A stretch of DNA of 64,000 nt from Bacillota bacterium (GCA_023408075.1 JAEYKW010000014.1:1-64000); one strand, 5' to 3'. Positions 27,070 to 37,043 are shown, counted from the stretch's first letter. A program made the numbers and translations. Notes: generated by a model not told the origin, from the letters alone.

Positions 27070-27725
27070 TCAATATCGCCATCGACGGGCCTTCGGGCGC
27101 GGGAAAGAGCACACTCGCCAAAGCCATCGCCAAAGCGCTGAATATCCATTATCTCGATACGGGCGCCATGTACAGGGGCGTTGCGTATGCCGCGCTGCAG
27201 GCCGGTGTGGATATTGCGGATGCGCAGCAGGTCGAGACGTTTTTGAACACGCTTCATATACAAACCGTCTACGAGGGCGAAGAGCAGCGGGTGCTCGTGA
27301 ACGGCGAGAATGTGATGCCGTATATCCGCACACCCGAGGTTTCGAAAGGGGCTTCGGATATTTCCGCCCATCCGTGCGTGCGCTTAACGCTGGTCGCCAT
27401 GCAGCGCGACGTGGCAAAGCACTACGACGTGGTGCTGGATGGCCGCGATATCGGCACGTTCGTGCTGCCGGATACGAAGAATAAGTTCTTTGTGACGGCG
27501 GATGTGCAGGAGCGTGCGCGCCGCCGGTATGAGGAGATGCAGCGGAGCGGAATGCCCGGCGATTTTGAAAAGGTGCTCAGCGATATGCGCCAGCGTGATT
27601 TTAACGATTCTTCAAGAAGTCTGGCACCGCTTAAAAAAGCGGACGATGCCATACTCATAGATACCACATCAATGGATATCGACGCGGTTCTAAAACTGGT
27701 GCTGTCGAAACTCAGACAGGAGTAG
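27066..27725 (+). CDS. cmk: Cytidylate kinase
   Basis: Phosphorylates CMP and dCMP to the diphosphates. The 219 residues begin INIAIDGPSGAGKSTLAKAIA (P-loop), then YLDTGAMYRGVA, with DGRDIGTFVLP and the late DFNDSSRSLAPLK. Length is typical. It overlaps hutP by ATGA and is followed three bases later by plsC. The order cmk-plsC-ispH/rpsA is standard in Clostridia. Confidence 0.97.
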   Translation: MINIAIDGPSGAGKSTLAKAIAKALNIHYLDTGAMYRGVAYAALQAGVDIADAQQVETFLNTLHIQTVYEGEEQRVLVNGENVMPYIRTPEVSKGASDISAHPCVRLTLVAMQRDVAKHYDVVLDGRDIGTFVLPDTKNKFFVTADVQERARRRYEEMQRSGMPGDFEKVLSDMRQRDFNDSSRSLAPLKKADDAILIDTTSMDIDAVLKLVLSKLRQE

Positions 27726-27728
27726 GCT

Positions 27729-28316
27729 ATGCTTTATCAAATACTCAAATATATCGGAAAGCCTATTGTTTATTTACTGTTTTTTCCGAAAATAATAGGT
27801 AAAAGAAACAGCAGAATTAAGGGCAGAGCCGTGGTCATCTCCAACCATATCAGCAACTGGGATCCGCTTTTGATCGCCGTTATTTTCAAACGGCAGATAT
27901 TCTGGATGGGCAAGGCGGAGCTTTTTAAAAGCAAGCTCGCAAAGCTTTTCTTTAAAATGGTGAAAGCGTTTCCCGTCCGGCGCGGCGAGGGAGATCTCGC
28001 GGCGATACGCCACGCGTTTCGCGTTTTGAGAGACGGCAAGCTGTTTGGTATTTTTCCTGAGGGAACGCGCATCAAGGGCGACGAGGTTTCCAGGTTTGAG
28101 CCCGGCACGTCGATGATCGCGCTGAAAAACGACGCGCCTGTGATTCCGATATACATTAAAGGAAAGTATAAGCCTTTCAGGAGAATGAAGGTCATCGTCG
28201 GGGAGCCGGTGCGCTTGGCCGATTATGTGGGCCCCAAAACAGACACGGCGTCTGTGGAAGCCGCCACGCGCTTTTTGGAAAGCAAGATTAAAGATTTGAA
28301 AAATACGAAGTTTTAG
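27729..28316 (+). CDS. plsC: 1-acyl-sn-glycerol-3-phosphate acyltransferase
   Basis: Adds the second acyl chain to make phosphatidic acid. The 195-residue protein has the catalytic H-x4-D motif NHISNWDPL and the substrate motif FPEGTRIKGD, with a hydrophobic N-terminal segment for membrane binding. It is co-transcribed with cmk and the ispH/rpsA fusion; only eight bases separate its stop from the next start. Confidence 0.93.
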   Translation: MLYQILKYIGKPIVYLLFFPKIIGKRNSRIKGRAVVISNHISNWDPLLIAVIFKRQIFWMGKAELFKSKLAKLFFKMVKAFPVRRGEGDLAAIRHAFRVLRDGKLFGIFPEGTRIKGDEVSRFEPGTSMIALKNDAPVIPIYIKGKYKPFRRMKVIVGEPVRLADYVGPKTDTASVEAATRFLESKIKDLKNTKF

Positions 28317-28324
28317 GTGGCGCT

Positions 28325-30478
28325 GTGGTCATACTCGCGAAAAACGCCGGATTCTGCTTCGGCGTAAAAAGGGCCGTGGAAGCCGCTGAAAAAAATTACG
28401 GTAACCGTATCGTGACGCTCGGGCCGTTGATTCACAACAAGGACGTGGTGCAGTCGCTTGAAGATAAGGGCGTGCGCTGCGTCGAAAGTATAGACGACGT
28501 CAAGCTGGGCGAAACCGTGGTCATCCGTTCGCACGGCGCTACGCCGGAGGTTTACGACGAACTGAAAAGCAAAGGCATCGGTTACATTGATGCCACATGT
28601 CCTTTTGTGAAACGCATACACGAGCATGTGATCAAAGCGAGGGAAGAGGGCCAGTCTGTCGTGATCGTCGGCGAAGCGGGGCACCCCGAGGTAGACGGGA
28701 TACTCGGTTGGGCAGGCGCAAATGCTTATGTGGTTTACACGCAAGAGGATTTGGCGGCGCTGCCCGAAATAGAAAGCTGCGTCGTGGTAGCGCAGACGAC
28801 GATTACGCAGGACAAGTGGCGGCAGATACTGTCCGCGCTAGAGAAGAAAATCCCCGTCATCACGCCGTTTATGAGCATCTGCTCCGCAACGCAGCAGCGT
28901 CAGGACGAGGCCAAACAGATTGCGCAGCGCTCGGATGTGATGATCGTTGTGGGCGGCAGGCAAAGCTCCAACACCAGGAAACTTTTTGAGCTGTGCAAAA
29001 CGTACTGTAAAAATGTTTATCATATTGAGCATAAAAGTGAACTATCACTTGAAAAAATGCGTTTTGGTGATATAATAGGCATTGTCGCCGGTGCATCAAC
29101 ACCGGATACGATGATTAGGGAGGTTTTTGACTACATGATTGAAAATGAGAAAGTGCTGCCGGTCGCCGAGGGTGAACAGGTCACCACTGAAGAGACCGCA
29201 GCCAACGACATGGTAGACGCAGAAAGTGACACCGGGTCTACCGCGGACGAAGCAGCCCCATCCCAGGAAGCAACAGAAACAAAGGCAACACAGGCTCCGG
29301 CAACAGAAAAGGATGAGTTTCTCGAAGGTTTGGAGAAGGTTGTTCGTCTGAAGAAGGGTCAAATCATAACAGGCAACATCGTACAGGTCACGGATGATGA
29401 TGTTTGTGTCAATATAGGTTATAAATCAGACGGCATTATATTGCGTAATGAGTTATCCCTTGACGATATCAATCCCAAAGATGCATTCCATATCGGCGAC
29501 GAGATTGAAGCGGAAGTCATCAGCTTAAACGACGGCGAAGGCAATGTGCTGCTTTCCAGAAAGCGTATTGAAAAGAAGCTGAACTGGCAGAAGATACAGG
29601 AAAATGTCGGCACGGACAAATTGTACAAGTGTGTCGTCAAAAAAGCCGTTAAAGGCGGCGTCACCACCAAGATCGAAGGCTACAGCGCGTTCATTCCCGC
29701 TTCGCATCTTTCGCTCAAATATGTGGAAGATTTGAAGCAGTTCGAAGGCAAAGAGCTTGAAGTTACACTGATTGATGCCGACAAAAAGCAGGAGCGCCTT
29801 GTGGCGTCCTACAAGGGCGTGCTGCTCAAAGAGAAAAAGGAAAACGAAAAGAAACTGTGGGAAGGCTTCACAAAGGGTCAGCATGTCACGGGCGTTGTGA
29901 AGAGACTCACGGATTTCGGAGCGTTTGTGGATATCGGCGGCGTGGACGGCCTGCTGCACATTTCCGATCTGGCGTGGAACCGCGTTAAACAGCCGTCGGA
30001 TGTTGTGTCCGAAGGACAGGAGCTTGAGCTTGTGGTGCTCAACGTGGATGCCGCGAAAAAGAAGATTGCTCTCGGTTATAAGCAGCTGATGCCAAAGCCG
30101 TGGGATCTTGTCACCGAGAAATACGCCATCGGCGATGTGGTGAGCGGCAAAGTGGTGCGCATTGTGCCGTTCGGCGCATTCATACAGCTCGAATCCGGCA
30201 TTGACGGACTTGTGCACATTTCACAGATTTCCGCACACCGTCTGGAAAAAGTGGAAGATGCGCTTCGCGTCGGCGACGAGGTGGAGGCGAAGGTGCTCGA
30301 AGTCAACCCGGATAAGCGCAAGATCAGCCTTTCGATAAAGGCCTTGCTGCCGGTGGCTGAGAAACCCGTTGAAAAGCAGGAAACTGTGGAGAGAGAAGAC
30401 GATTTCCACTACGAAATCCCGCCTGTACAGGAGTCAACGGTGTCTCTCGCGGATTTTTTTCCAAAAAAAGATGAATAA
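28325..30478 (+). CDS. ispH: IspH fused to ribosomal protein S1
   Basis: A 717-residue bifunctional protein. Residues 1-280 are 4-hydroxy-3-methylbut-2-enyl diphosphate reductase, the last step of the MEP isoprenoid pathway, with the three iron-sulphur cysteines at 11 (GFCFGVKRA), 92 (DATCPFVK) and 186 (SICSATQQ). An acidic linker (about 280-330) leads to four S1 RNA-binding repeats (about 335-690), such as GVVKRLTDFGAFVDIGGVDG and GKVVRIVPFGAFIQLESGID. This fusion is known from many Clostridia. The start is GTG 28325 with AGGTGG upstream. It ends the cmk operon at a good terminator. Confidence 0.95.
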   Translation: MVILAKNAGFCFGVKRAVEAAEKNYGNRIVTLGPLIHNKDVVQSLEDKGVRCVESIDDVKLGETVVIRSHGATPEVYDELKSKGIGYIDATCPFVKRIHEHVIKAREEGQSVVIVGEAGHPEVDGILGWAGANAYVVYTQEDLAALPEIESCVVVAQTTITQDKWRQILSALEKKIPVITPFMSICSATQQRQDEAKQIAQRSDVMIVVGGRQSSNTRKLFELCKTYCKNVYHIEHKSELSLEKMRFGDIIGIVAGASTPDTMIREVFDYMIENEKVLPVAEGEQVTTEETAANDMVDAESDTGSTADEAAPSQEATETKATQAPATEKDEFLEGLEKVVRLKKGQIITGNIVQVTDDDVCVNIGYKSDGIILRNELSLDDINPKDAFHIGDEIEAEVISLNDGEGNVLLSRKRIEKKLNWQKIQENVGTDKLYKCVVKKAVKGGVTTKIEGYSAFIPASHLSLKYVEDLKQFEGKELEVTLIDADKKQERLVASYKGVLLKEKKENEKKLWEGFTKGQHVTGVVKRLTDFGAFVDIGGVDGLLHISDLAWNRVKQPSDVVSEGQELELVVLNVDAAKKKIALGYKQLMPKPWDLVTEKYAIGDVVSGKVVRIVPFGAFIQLESGIDGLVHISQISAHRLEKVEDALRVGDEVEAKVLEVNPDKRKISLSIKALLPVAEKPVEKQETVEREDDFHYEIPPVQESTVSLADFFPKKDE

Positions 30479-30554
30479 GACTTGAATATTTGTGACTAAT
30501 CTGGTAATAATGATTAATGACCTCACAAAATATATTAAGACCCCCTTTACATTG

Positions 30555-30583
30555 GTCGTGATGCAAATCGCGACTCTTTTTTT
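30555..30583 (+). terminator. Terminator of the cmk-ispH/rpsA operon
   Basis: GTCGTGAT-gcaa-ATCGCGAC (8-bp stem with one G-U pair) is followed by TCTTTTTTT. Confidence 0.85.
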
Positions 30584-30713
30584 GCCTTTTTGTCTAAAGA
30601 CAGCTTTATTTCTGCGATGCCGCCTTCTCTGCGGATTCCGCACCCTGCAATGTTGCAGAAATATCCGGAAAACGCGGTCATTCTTTAATATATGAAAGGC
30701 TTGCTCAGGAAAG

Positions 30714-30777
30714 ACGACCGGATTGCTGTTTCGGCAGTCGCGTGATAAGCGTGAGAGTGACAGACGCAGCCGGTCGT
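30714..30777 (+). other. Possible structured RNA upstream of polA
   Basis: ACGACCGG (30714-30721) pairs perfectly with CCGGTCGT (30770-30777), enclosing a hairpin TGCTG-TTT-CGGCA and a second possible stem GCGT/ACGC, giving a three-way-junction layout. The rest of the 460-base gap (30479-30938) holds the terminator and the polA promoter. I do not recognise a riboswitch class. Confidence 0.3.
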
Positions 30778-30879
30778 ATGTTCACTTATGGATGGTACAA
30801 TCCTCAAGTTTAACTGTGGTATGATATTATAGGATTCATCCATCATTTCTCATTTCATCAATGTTTACTCAAAAGTCAC

Positions 30880-30908
30880 TTTTGCTGTGCCCGAAATGGT
30901 GATATACT
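30880..30908 (+). promoter_or_regulatory. Candidate polA promoter
   Basis: TTTTGC (30880-30885), 17 bases, TATACT (30903-30908), with the TG of an extended -10. It lies about 30 bases before the polA ATG. Confidence 0.5.
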
Positions 30909-30938
30909 AGAGCAAAACAAAAAGATGATGGAGAACGG

Positions 30939-33500
30939 ATGAAAAAAACACTGATGGCCGTTGACGGCAACAGCCTGATGCACCGTGCCTTCTATGCGCT
31001 TCAGACAGTGATGACAAGCTCAACCGGCGAATACACGAACGCTGTTTACGGCTTTTTTTCCATGCTGATCAACGCGCTGGCCACGCTGTCGCCCGATTAC
31101 CTTGCCATTGCGTTTGATATGAAGGGCAAAACGTTCCGGCATGAGTCGTTCGCCGAATACAAAGGTACGCGCAAGGAAACGCCCGAAGAACTGATTCCGC
31201 AGTTTGGCACGCTCAAACGGGCGCTCCAGGAAATCGGCATAGCCGTGCTGGAGAAAGAAGGCTTTGAGGCCGACGATATACTCGGCGTGCTCTCACGGCT
31301 GGCGGACGAGAACGGTATGGCATCCGTGCTGCTGACCGGCGATAAGGATGCGCTGCAGCTTGTGTCTGATTCGTGCCGTGTGATGCTCACCAGAAAAGGC
31401 GTCAGCGAGCTCGAAGTATACAATAAAGAAAAATTATACGAGGTTTATCAACTGACTCCCGCGCAGATCATCGATCTCAAGGGATTCATGGGCGACAAAT
31501 CCGACAATATTCCGGGCGTGCCTGGCGTGGGCGAAAAAACGGCATTGAATTTGCTCTATGAATACCGTGATATGGACGGCGTTTACGCGCATATCAATGA
31601 TGTGAAGGGCAAGCTCAAGGATAAGCTCGCCGAGAACAAAGAGCTTGCCGAGCTGAGCCGCAAGCTCGCCACGATCGATGTGTTCGCGCCGGTTGATGTC
31701 GATATGGCGCTGCTCGCTTTTTCCGGCCTGACGGAGGACAATGCGGGGGCTGCCTTCAAACGGCTCTCTTTCAATTCGCTGATCAAGCGTATCGGCGGTT
31801 CGGTGGCAAAGCCCGAAGCGGCAGAGAAGACCGAGTGCGTCGCCATTGACAACCCGGAAGCGCTCAAAGCCGTGGTGGAGGAAGCGTGGCGACACGATTT
31901 TCTGGCCGTCGATTTTGGTGATAATATATCCGTCGCGTTTTCCAAAGACAAACAGTACGATATCGTATCGGAGCATTCACTGCTCAATCTTGATTTTTCT
32001 CGCGAGACGGTGCTGCATGCGCTGCAGCCTCTGCTGGAAGACAAAGGCATCAAAAAGCTGCTTTATGACGCCAAAAGTGTGATTCCCATGCTCGCGGATT
32101 ACGGCGTGGCTGTGAAGGATGAGCTGTTTGATGTGAAGCTTGCCGAATACGCGATCGACCCGGCTTCGGCGGGGCTCTCTTTGATCAAGCTGGCGGAGAA
32201 ATACAGCTTGGGCGGAACTGCCGCCGCAATTTACGGCATGCACGGCGTACAAACCGCCAGAATGAAGGAAGACGGCGTCTGGCCCGTGTATCACGATCTG
32301 GAGCTGCCGCTGATGCGCGTGCTGCTCGATATGGAGCAGACGGGCTTCAAAATTGACTTAAGCGAGCTCGCCGTTTACGACGACAAACTGACCGCCGAGA
32401 TCGACACGCTGACTGCGGCGATATACGATATCTGCGGCTTTTCGGATTTTAATATCAATTCAACAAAACAGCTTGGGCAGGTGCTGTTTGAAAGGCTCGG
32501 CCTGCCGTCCGGCAAAAAGAGCAAAACAGGGTACTCCACGGATATTGAGGTGCTCGAAAAGCTTTCGGGCAAGCACCCCGTGATCGATAAGATCATTGAA
32601 TACAGGCGGCTCACGAAGCTCAAAAGCACCTACCTTGACGGCCTTAAGAAAATTGCCGACAGCGACGGGTTTGTGCACACGACGTTTGTGCAGATATCCA
32701 CGGTGACAGGCCGTATCTCAAGCAAGGAACCGAATCTGCAGAACATTCCGATACGCACGCAGCAAGGCCGCGAGATACGTCGGCTGTTCCTGCCGTCCAC
32801 GGATGAGCGCTGCCTCGTATCGGCGGACTATTCCCAGATCGAGCTGCGGATTCTCGCGGCGATATCGGGCGATGAGGTGATGAAAGACGCGTTTGCCTCG
32901 GGTATCGATATCCACACGCGCACCGCTTCGGAGGTGTTCGACGTACCGGTCGAGGCTGTTTCGGATGAGATGAGGCGCAGCGCCAAAGCCGTCAACTTCG
33001 GCATTGTTTACGGCATCAGCGATTTCGGGCTCGCGCGCAATTTGAACATACCCGTCAAAAAGGCCGCGGGATATATCGAGCGGTATTTTGCGCGGTTTTC
33101 GGCCGTGCGCGCCTATATGGACGGCATCATCGCCAAAGCCAAGGCGGACGGATATGTCACCACGATGCTCGGGCGGCGGCGCTATCTGCCGGAGCTGCGT
33201 TCCAGCAATTACAATGTGCGCTCGTTCGGAGAGAGGGCGGCGCTCAATACGCCGATTCAGGGCACGGCGGCCGATATCATCAAGCTCGCGATGATCGACG
33301 TATGGAGCAAGCTCAGAGAAGGCGGGTACGCGTCAAAGCTCATCTTACAGGTACACGACGAACTCGTGATTGATACGGCGGCGGATGAAGTGAATGCGGT
33401 GAAAGCGCTGCTGGAAGAATGCATGGAAAACGCTTACCCGATGGACGTGCCGCTCAAAGCGCAGGTCAGCGCGGGAAAAAACTGGCTGGACGCAAAATGA
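30939..33500 (+). CDS. polA: DNA polymerase I
   Basis: An 853-residue repair polymerase. It has an N-terminal 5'-3' exonuclease (LMAVDGNSLMHRAFYALQ, GDKSDNIPGVPGVGEKTA) at about 1-290 and a central 3'-5' exonuclease-like domain at about 300-470. The polymerase domain has motif A DYSQIELRILAAISGD, motif B RRSAKAVNFGIVYGISDFG and motif C QVHDELVID. In the central domain the DxE proofreading motif is replaced (VDFGDN), so proofreading is probably lost, as in Bacillus and Thermus enzymes. It overlaps coaE by ATGA. Confidence 0.97.
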   Translation: MKKTLMAVDGNSLMHRAFYALQTVMTSSTGEYTNAVYGFFSMLINALATLSPDYLAIAFDMKGKTFRHESFAEYKGTRKETPEELIPQFGTLKRALQEIGIAVLEKEGFEADDILGVLSRLADENGMASVLLTGDKDALQLVSDSCRVMLTRKGVSELEVYNKEKLYEVYQLTPAQIIDLKGFMGDKSDNIPGVPGVGEKTALNLLYEYRDMDGVYAHINDVKGKLKDKLAENKELAELSRKLATIDVFAPVDVDMALLAFSGLTEDNAGAAFKRLSFNSLIKRIGGSVAKPEAAEKTECVAIDNPEALKAVVEEAWRHDFLAVDFGDNISVAFSKDKQYDIVSEHSLLNLDFSRETVLHALQPLLEDKGIKKLLYDAKSVIPMLADYGVAVKDELFDVKLAEYAIDPASAGLSLIKLAEKYSLGGTAAAIYGMHGVQTARMKEDGVWPVYHDLELPLMRVLLDMEQTGFKIDLSELAVYDDKLTAEIDTLTAAIYDICGFSDFNINSTKQLGQVLFERLGLPSGKKSKTGYSTDIEVLEKLSGKHPVIDKIIEYRRLTKLKSTYLDGLKKIADSDGFVHTTFVQISTVTGRISSKEPNLQNIPIRTQQGREIRRLFLPSTDERCLVSADYSQIELRILAAISGDEVMKDAFASGIDIHTRTASEVFDVPVEAVSDEMRRSAKAVNFGIVYGISDFGLARNLNIPVKKAAGYIERYFARFSAVRAYMDGIIAKAKADGYVTTMLGRRRYLPELRSSNYNVRSFGERAALNTPIQGTAADIIKLAMIDVWSKLREGGYASKLILQVHDELVIDTAADEVNAVKALLEECMENAYPMDVPLKAQVSAGKNWLDAK

Positions 33501-34081
33501 AGATCGGTATCACGGGCGGCATCGGCTCGGGAAAATCCGAGGTGACGAAGTATCTTCGCAGCCTCGGTGAATATGTGATATGCGCGGATGAGGTATCAAA
33601 GCAGCTCGTGATGCCGGGCGAAGAGGGCGCGGACGCGCTGCGACGCGTTTTCGGCGAGGGTTTCTTTATGGAAGACGGGTCGCTGAACAGAAAAAAGCTT
33701 GCGGATGATGTTTTCAGCGACGAAAAGCGGCTCAAAATGCTCAACGATACGCTGCATCCGCTGATACTGGGGCGCATAGAAAAACTCGCGCAGCAGGGGC
33801 GAGGCCGCGTGTTTGTTGATGCGGCATTGCTCATTCAAACAGGCATGCACAATACGGTGGACATGATATGGTTGGTGGTGGCCGGTTTAAATACGCGCAT
33901 TGAGCGCGTGGTCAGGAGGGATGGTTTGTCGGCGGCTGAGGTGGAGCGCAGGATCAAAAGCCAGATCAGCGATGAAGAGATGGCGGAATTTGCCGACGAG
34001 ATCATTCTCAACGACGGCAGCTTGTCTGCGCTGAAAAAACGCGTGGATAAACTGCTCAAACAACTTGAAACTGTGAGGTAA
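33497..34081 (+). CDS. coaE: Dephospho-CoA kinase
   Basis: The last step of coenzyme A synthesis. The 194 residues start IGITGGIGSGKSEVTKYL (P-loop) and include the CoaE lid region (VVRRDGLSAAEVERRIKSQ). The start ATG overlaps the polA stop, which fixes it against a longer upstream frame. The polA-coaE pairing is common in Firmicutes; the transglycosylase gene follows four bases downstream. Confidence 0.95.
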   Translation: MKIGITGGIGSGKSEVTKYLRSLGEYVICADEVSKQLVMPGEEGADALRRVFGEGFFMEDGSLNRKKLADDVFSDEKRLKMLNDTLHPLILGRIEKLAQQGRGRVFVDAALLIQTGMHNTVDMIWLVVAGLNTRIERVVRRDGLSAAEVERRIKSQISDEEMAEFADEIILNDGSLSALKKRVDKLLKQLETVR

Positions 34082-34084
34082 CAA

Positions 34085-34654
34085 ATGACCGGTCAAAGAA
34101 GAAGAAAAGAAGAGTATACGAACCGCAGCAGAACATGGACGATTATCTGTGTCGTGCTGGTCTGCGCCATTGCGCTGCTGCTGCGCGGTGTGATCGTTTA
34201 TCAAATCTATCCGCTCAAGTTTGTCGATGAAATCAAGCAGTACAGCGCCGAATACGCGCAGGACCCTTATTTTGTGAGCGCGATCATCTGCACGGAAAGC
34301 GGCTTTGATGAAACGGCGGTATCCAGCCGCGGCGCAATGGGGCTTATGCAGATCATGCCGGATACGGGCGCGTGGGCGGCCGAAAAAATAGGCATTGCGG
34401 ATTTTTCACAGGAGATGCTGAACAGGCCGGAGGTGAACATTCGCATCGGCTGCTGGTATTTAAGTTATCTTAATGACATGTTTGCGGGCGATATGGATAA
34501 GGTGATGGCCGCTTACAACGCCGGCCCGAACAACGTGCTCGAGTGGGCGGGCGACGGACAGCTCACGGATATTCCTTTTCCCGAAACCGAGAATTATCTC
34601 AAAAAGGTCACGAGAAATCTCGAGATTTACAAGGGCTTATATGATGAATTCTAA
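34085..34654 (+). CDS. Membrane-anchored lytic transglycosylase
   Basis: A 189-residue peptidoglycan-cleaving enzyme of the SLT (Slt70/MltC-like) fold. An N-terminal helix (about residues 19-40) anchors it outside the cell. The catalytic Glu is in CTESGFDETAVS, followed by RGAMGLMQIMP and AAYNAGPNNVLEW, the signature motifs. GAGGTAA precedes the ATG. It lies four bases after coaE and overlaps the next gene. The polA-coaE-slt order is conserved in Clostridia. Confidence 0.92.
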   Translation: MTGQRRRKEEYTNRSRTWTIICVVLVCAIALLLRGVIVYQIYPLKFVDEIKQYSAEYAQDPYFVSAIICTESGFDETAVSSRGAMGLMQIMPDTGAWAAEKIGIADFSQEMLNRPEVNIRIGCWYLSYLNDMFAGDMDKVMAAYNAGPNNVLEWAGDGQLTDIPFPETENYLKKVTRNLEIYKGLYDEF

Positions 34655-36287
34655 GAAAATATTTGTTGTCGCAGCTATGCTGCTGTCGCTGGTTTTCAGC
34701 GCGTGCGGACAGAATGCCGACACCGAGACGCCACAGGAGACGATACCGCAGTATACGCTGCCGCCCGTGATCAAGGAAGCGGTGCCTGCGGTGGGAGGCG
34801 AGATTGTTTTTCCTGCGCCGCAGCAGCATCCTGCGGCTCTTAATCCGCTTAAAACCAAGAATGTCGAGCTTTACAACATGCTTTCTCTCATTTACGAGCA
34901 GCCGATACGTATCGGCGCGGACGGGAGGGCCTACCCCGAGCTTGCGGAAACGTGGGAAGTGGACGGCACGGGCACGGTGTGGACATTTCACTTGAGAAAA
35001 GGCGTGAAATGGCAGGGCGACAACGGCGAAATGACGGCTGACGACGTGATATACACGATTGACCAGCTAAGGACGTATACGGACGCGGATTCCAACTACG
35101 TGCACAACATCGGGTTAATCACAGGGAGCACGAAGGTGGACGATTATACGGTGCAGATCACCCAAGCCGCACCCGGCTATGCCGCCGTTTATTTTATGTC
35201 TTTCCCGGTTATCAGCAAGGCGTATTGCGCATCGAATAATATCGACACGGGCAAGCCGATCGGGACGGGGCCGTATCAGGTGACGGAGATCGACATGGAG
35301 GATCACGTCTCTTTTGAGGTGAATCCGTCATGGTGGAAGCAGGCGCCTTACATTCAAAAGCTGACGGCAGTCTGCATACCGGACCATGACGCGGAAATGT
35401 CGCAGTTCGAGCAGAATATGCTTGACATTGTGACCACCTCGTCGCTGACCGTGGATACATATCAGAAATTCGAAGAAATCGAATATTATGATTACATGAC
35501 GCATTATTACGACAGCCTTGTGCCCAATACGACCGGACTGCTCGGCGATGTCAACATACGCCAGGCGATTGCCTACGCGCTTGACAAGCGCAGTGTGGTT
35601 GCCAAGGCGCTGCTCGGGCATGCGGTGGCGGTGGATTACCCGGTTTTGCCAAAATCATATCTGTCGGGCGGTTCGTCGAACCTGTATGAGTACAACCAGC
35701 AAAAAGCCAGAGAGCTGCTGGAGCTTTCAGGCTGGACGAACAAGGACGAAGACCCCGTGCTGGACAAGGTGGAGGGAGACGTCGTCAGCAAGCTCAGCAT
35801 CAGGCTGTTGATCCCCATTGACAATGAAGATACCTACCGCATCGACGTGGCTCAGAACGTACAGGCACAGCTTGCCGAATGCGGCATCGCGGTGGAAATC
35901 GATCAGCAGGAGCCCGAAGCCTACAAATCGAGTCTGGAGAACGGGAATTTTGATTTGGCACTCTGTACGTTCTATATGGACGAGAATCCCGATATTTCAT
36001 TTCTCGTCGGCACAGGCGGCAGCCATAATTACGGCAAGTTTTCGGACCCGTTGCTGGACGGTCTGCTGGCAAACTGCAACGCGGCATTGAAAGAAGACGC
36101 AATTAAAGAGGCGTATGCGACCATGGAGGATGAGTTTCTCACGCAGATGCCGCAGATTGCGCTCTACTACCGGACAAACGCGCTGCTTTATGACGCGTCT
36201 TTGAACATTTCGGATACTGTTTGCGAGAGGAATCTGTTTACGACAGTCCCGCAGTGGTATACATTCCTTGAGGAACCGGAGGCATAA
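34641..36287 (+). CDS. Extracellular solute-binding lipoprotein, OppA/DppA family
   Basis: A 548-residue lipoprotein (signal peptide ending in the lipobox FSAC) of family 5 solute-binding proteins, which capture oligopeptides, nickel or similar ligands for ABC importers. Family text includes LNPLKTKNVELYNMLSLIYEQ, AETWEVDGTGTVWTFHLRKGVKW and TADDVIYTID. No permease or ATPase gene is adjacent, so its transporter partner is encoded elsewhere or it acts alone. Either of two adjacent ATGs (34641 or 34644) may be used. It overlaps the transglycosylase by 14 bases. Confidence 0.9.
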   Translation: MMNSKKIFVVAAMLLSLVFSACGQNADTETPQETIPQYTLPPVIKEAVPAVGGEIVFPAPQQHPAALNPLKTKNVELYNMLSLIYEQPIRIGADGRAYPELAETWEVDGTGTVWTFHLRKGVKWQGDNGEMTADDVIYTIDQLRTYTDADSNYVHNIGLITGSTKVDDYTVQITQAAPGYAAVYFMSFPVISKAYCASNNIDTGKPIGTGPYQVTEIDMEDHVSFEVNPSWWKQAPYIQKLTAVCIPDHDAEMSQFEQNMLDIVTTSSLTVDTYQKFEEIEYYDYMTHYYDSLVPNTTGLLGDVNIRQAIAYALDKRSVVAKALLGHAVAVDYPVLPKSYLSGGSSNLYEYNQQKARELLELSGWTNKDEDPVLDKVEGDVVSKLSIRLLIPIDNEDTYRIDVAQNVQAQLAECGIAVEIDQQEPEAYKSSLENGNFDLALCTFYMDENPDISFLVGTGGSHNYGKFSDPLLDGLLANCNAALKEDAIKEAYATMEDEFLTQMPQIALYYRTNALLYDASLNISDTVCERNLFTTVPQWYTFLEEPEA

Positions 36288-37043
36288 GTGGAAACACGAA
36301 TATCCAGCACACAAAATGAATTTGTAAAGATGGCAAAATCCCTTAAAACCAAGAAGGGGCGCAGCAACCACGGCGCTTTTCTGGTGGAGGGGGAGAAATG
36401 CGTGCGTGAGCTGGTCGCGCATATGCCCGACATATTGAGCAGCCTGATCGTCAGCAGCGCGCGGCACAAGGATCTGGAGCAGCGTGCGGCCAATATGGGA
36501 CGGCGCGTTTATACCGTGGAGCCGCATGTGATGGAAGCCATCAGTGACTGCAAAACACCGCAGGATATCGCGGCGGTCGCATTAAAACCGCTGCATGCCG
36601 ATGTGAGCGGCGGTTTCATTGTGGCGCTGGACGGCGTGCAGGATCCGCAGAATGTGGGAACGATCATACGGACGGCGGACGCAGCCGGGTGCGCCTGCGT
36701 GGTATTGAGCGAGGAAAGTGCGGACTGCTTTTCACCCAAAGCTGTGCGTGCTTCGATGGGCAGCCTGTTCCACATTCCCGTGCTTTATGAAGACCTTGTG
36801 ATGTACACCTCAAAGCTGCTGACGCGCGGCTACAGAGTCGCCTGCGCGGATGTGGACGGCACCGAGGAATTCGCTCTCGATGCGGACCGGACCTGCCTCG
36901 TCATCGGGAACGAAGCGCGCGGCATGTCGGACGATATGCTCGAGATCTGCACCGACCGCATCCGCATACCGATGTATGGGCAGGCTGAAAGCCTGAACGC
37001 GGCGGTCGCGGCGGGCATATTAATATACAAAATACGTTCGTAA
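36288..37043 (+). CDS. TrmH/SpoU-family RNA 2'-O-methyltransferase
   Basis: A 251-residue SAM-dependent methyltransferase that probably acts on rRNA. It has an N-terminal substrate-binding domain (HGAFLVEGEKCVRE) and a SPOUT knot with the three motifs DGVQDPQNVGTIIRTADAAG, VIGNEARGM and RIPMYGQAESLNAAVAAGIL. The start GTG follows the previous stop with no gap; GGAGG lies just upstream. It often precedes pheST in Firmicutes, as here. Confidence 0.9.
   Translation: METRISSTQNEFVKMAKSLKTKKGRSNHGAFLVEGEKCVRELVAHMPDILSSLIVSSARHKDLEQRAANMGRRVYTVEPHVMEAISDCKTPQDIAAVALKPLHADVSGGFIVALDGVQDPQNVGTIIRTADAAGCACVVLSEESADCFSPKAVRASMGSLFHIPVLYEDLVMYTSKLLTRGYRVACADVDGTEEFALDADRTCLVIGNEARGMSDDMLEICTDRIRIPMYGQAESLNAAVAAGILIYKIRS

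Noticed and set aside
30492..30695. 67-residue open frame after ispH/rpsA
   Set aside because: It crosses the operon terminator and lacks a ribosome binding site.
30714..30777. c-di-GMP or other known riboswitch before polA
   Set aside because: The conserved loop bases of c-di-GMP-I aptamers and other classes I know are not present; only stems are seen.
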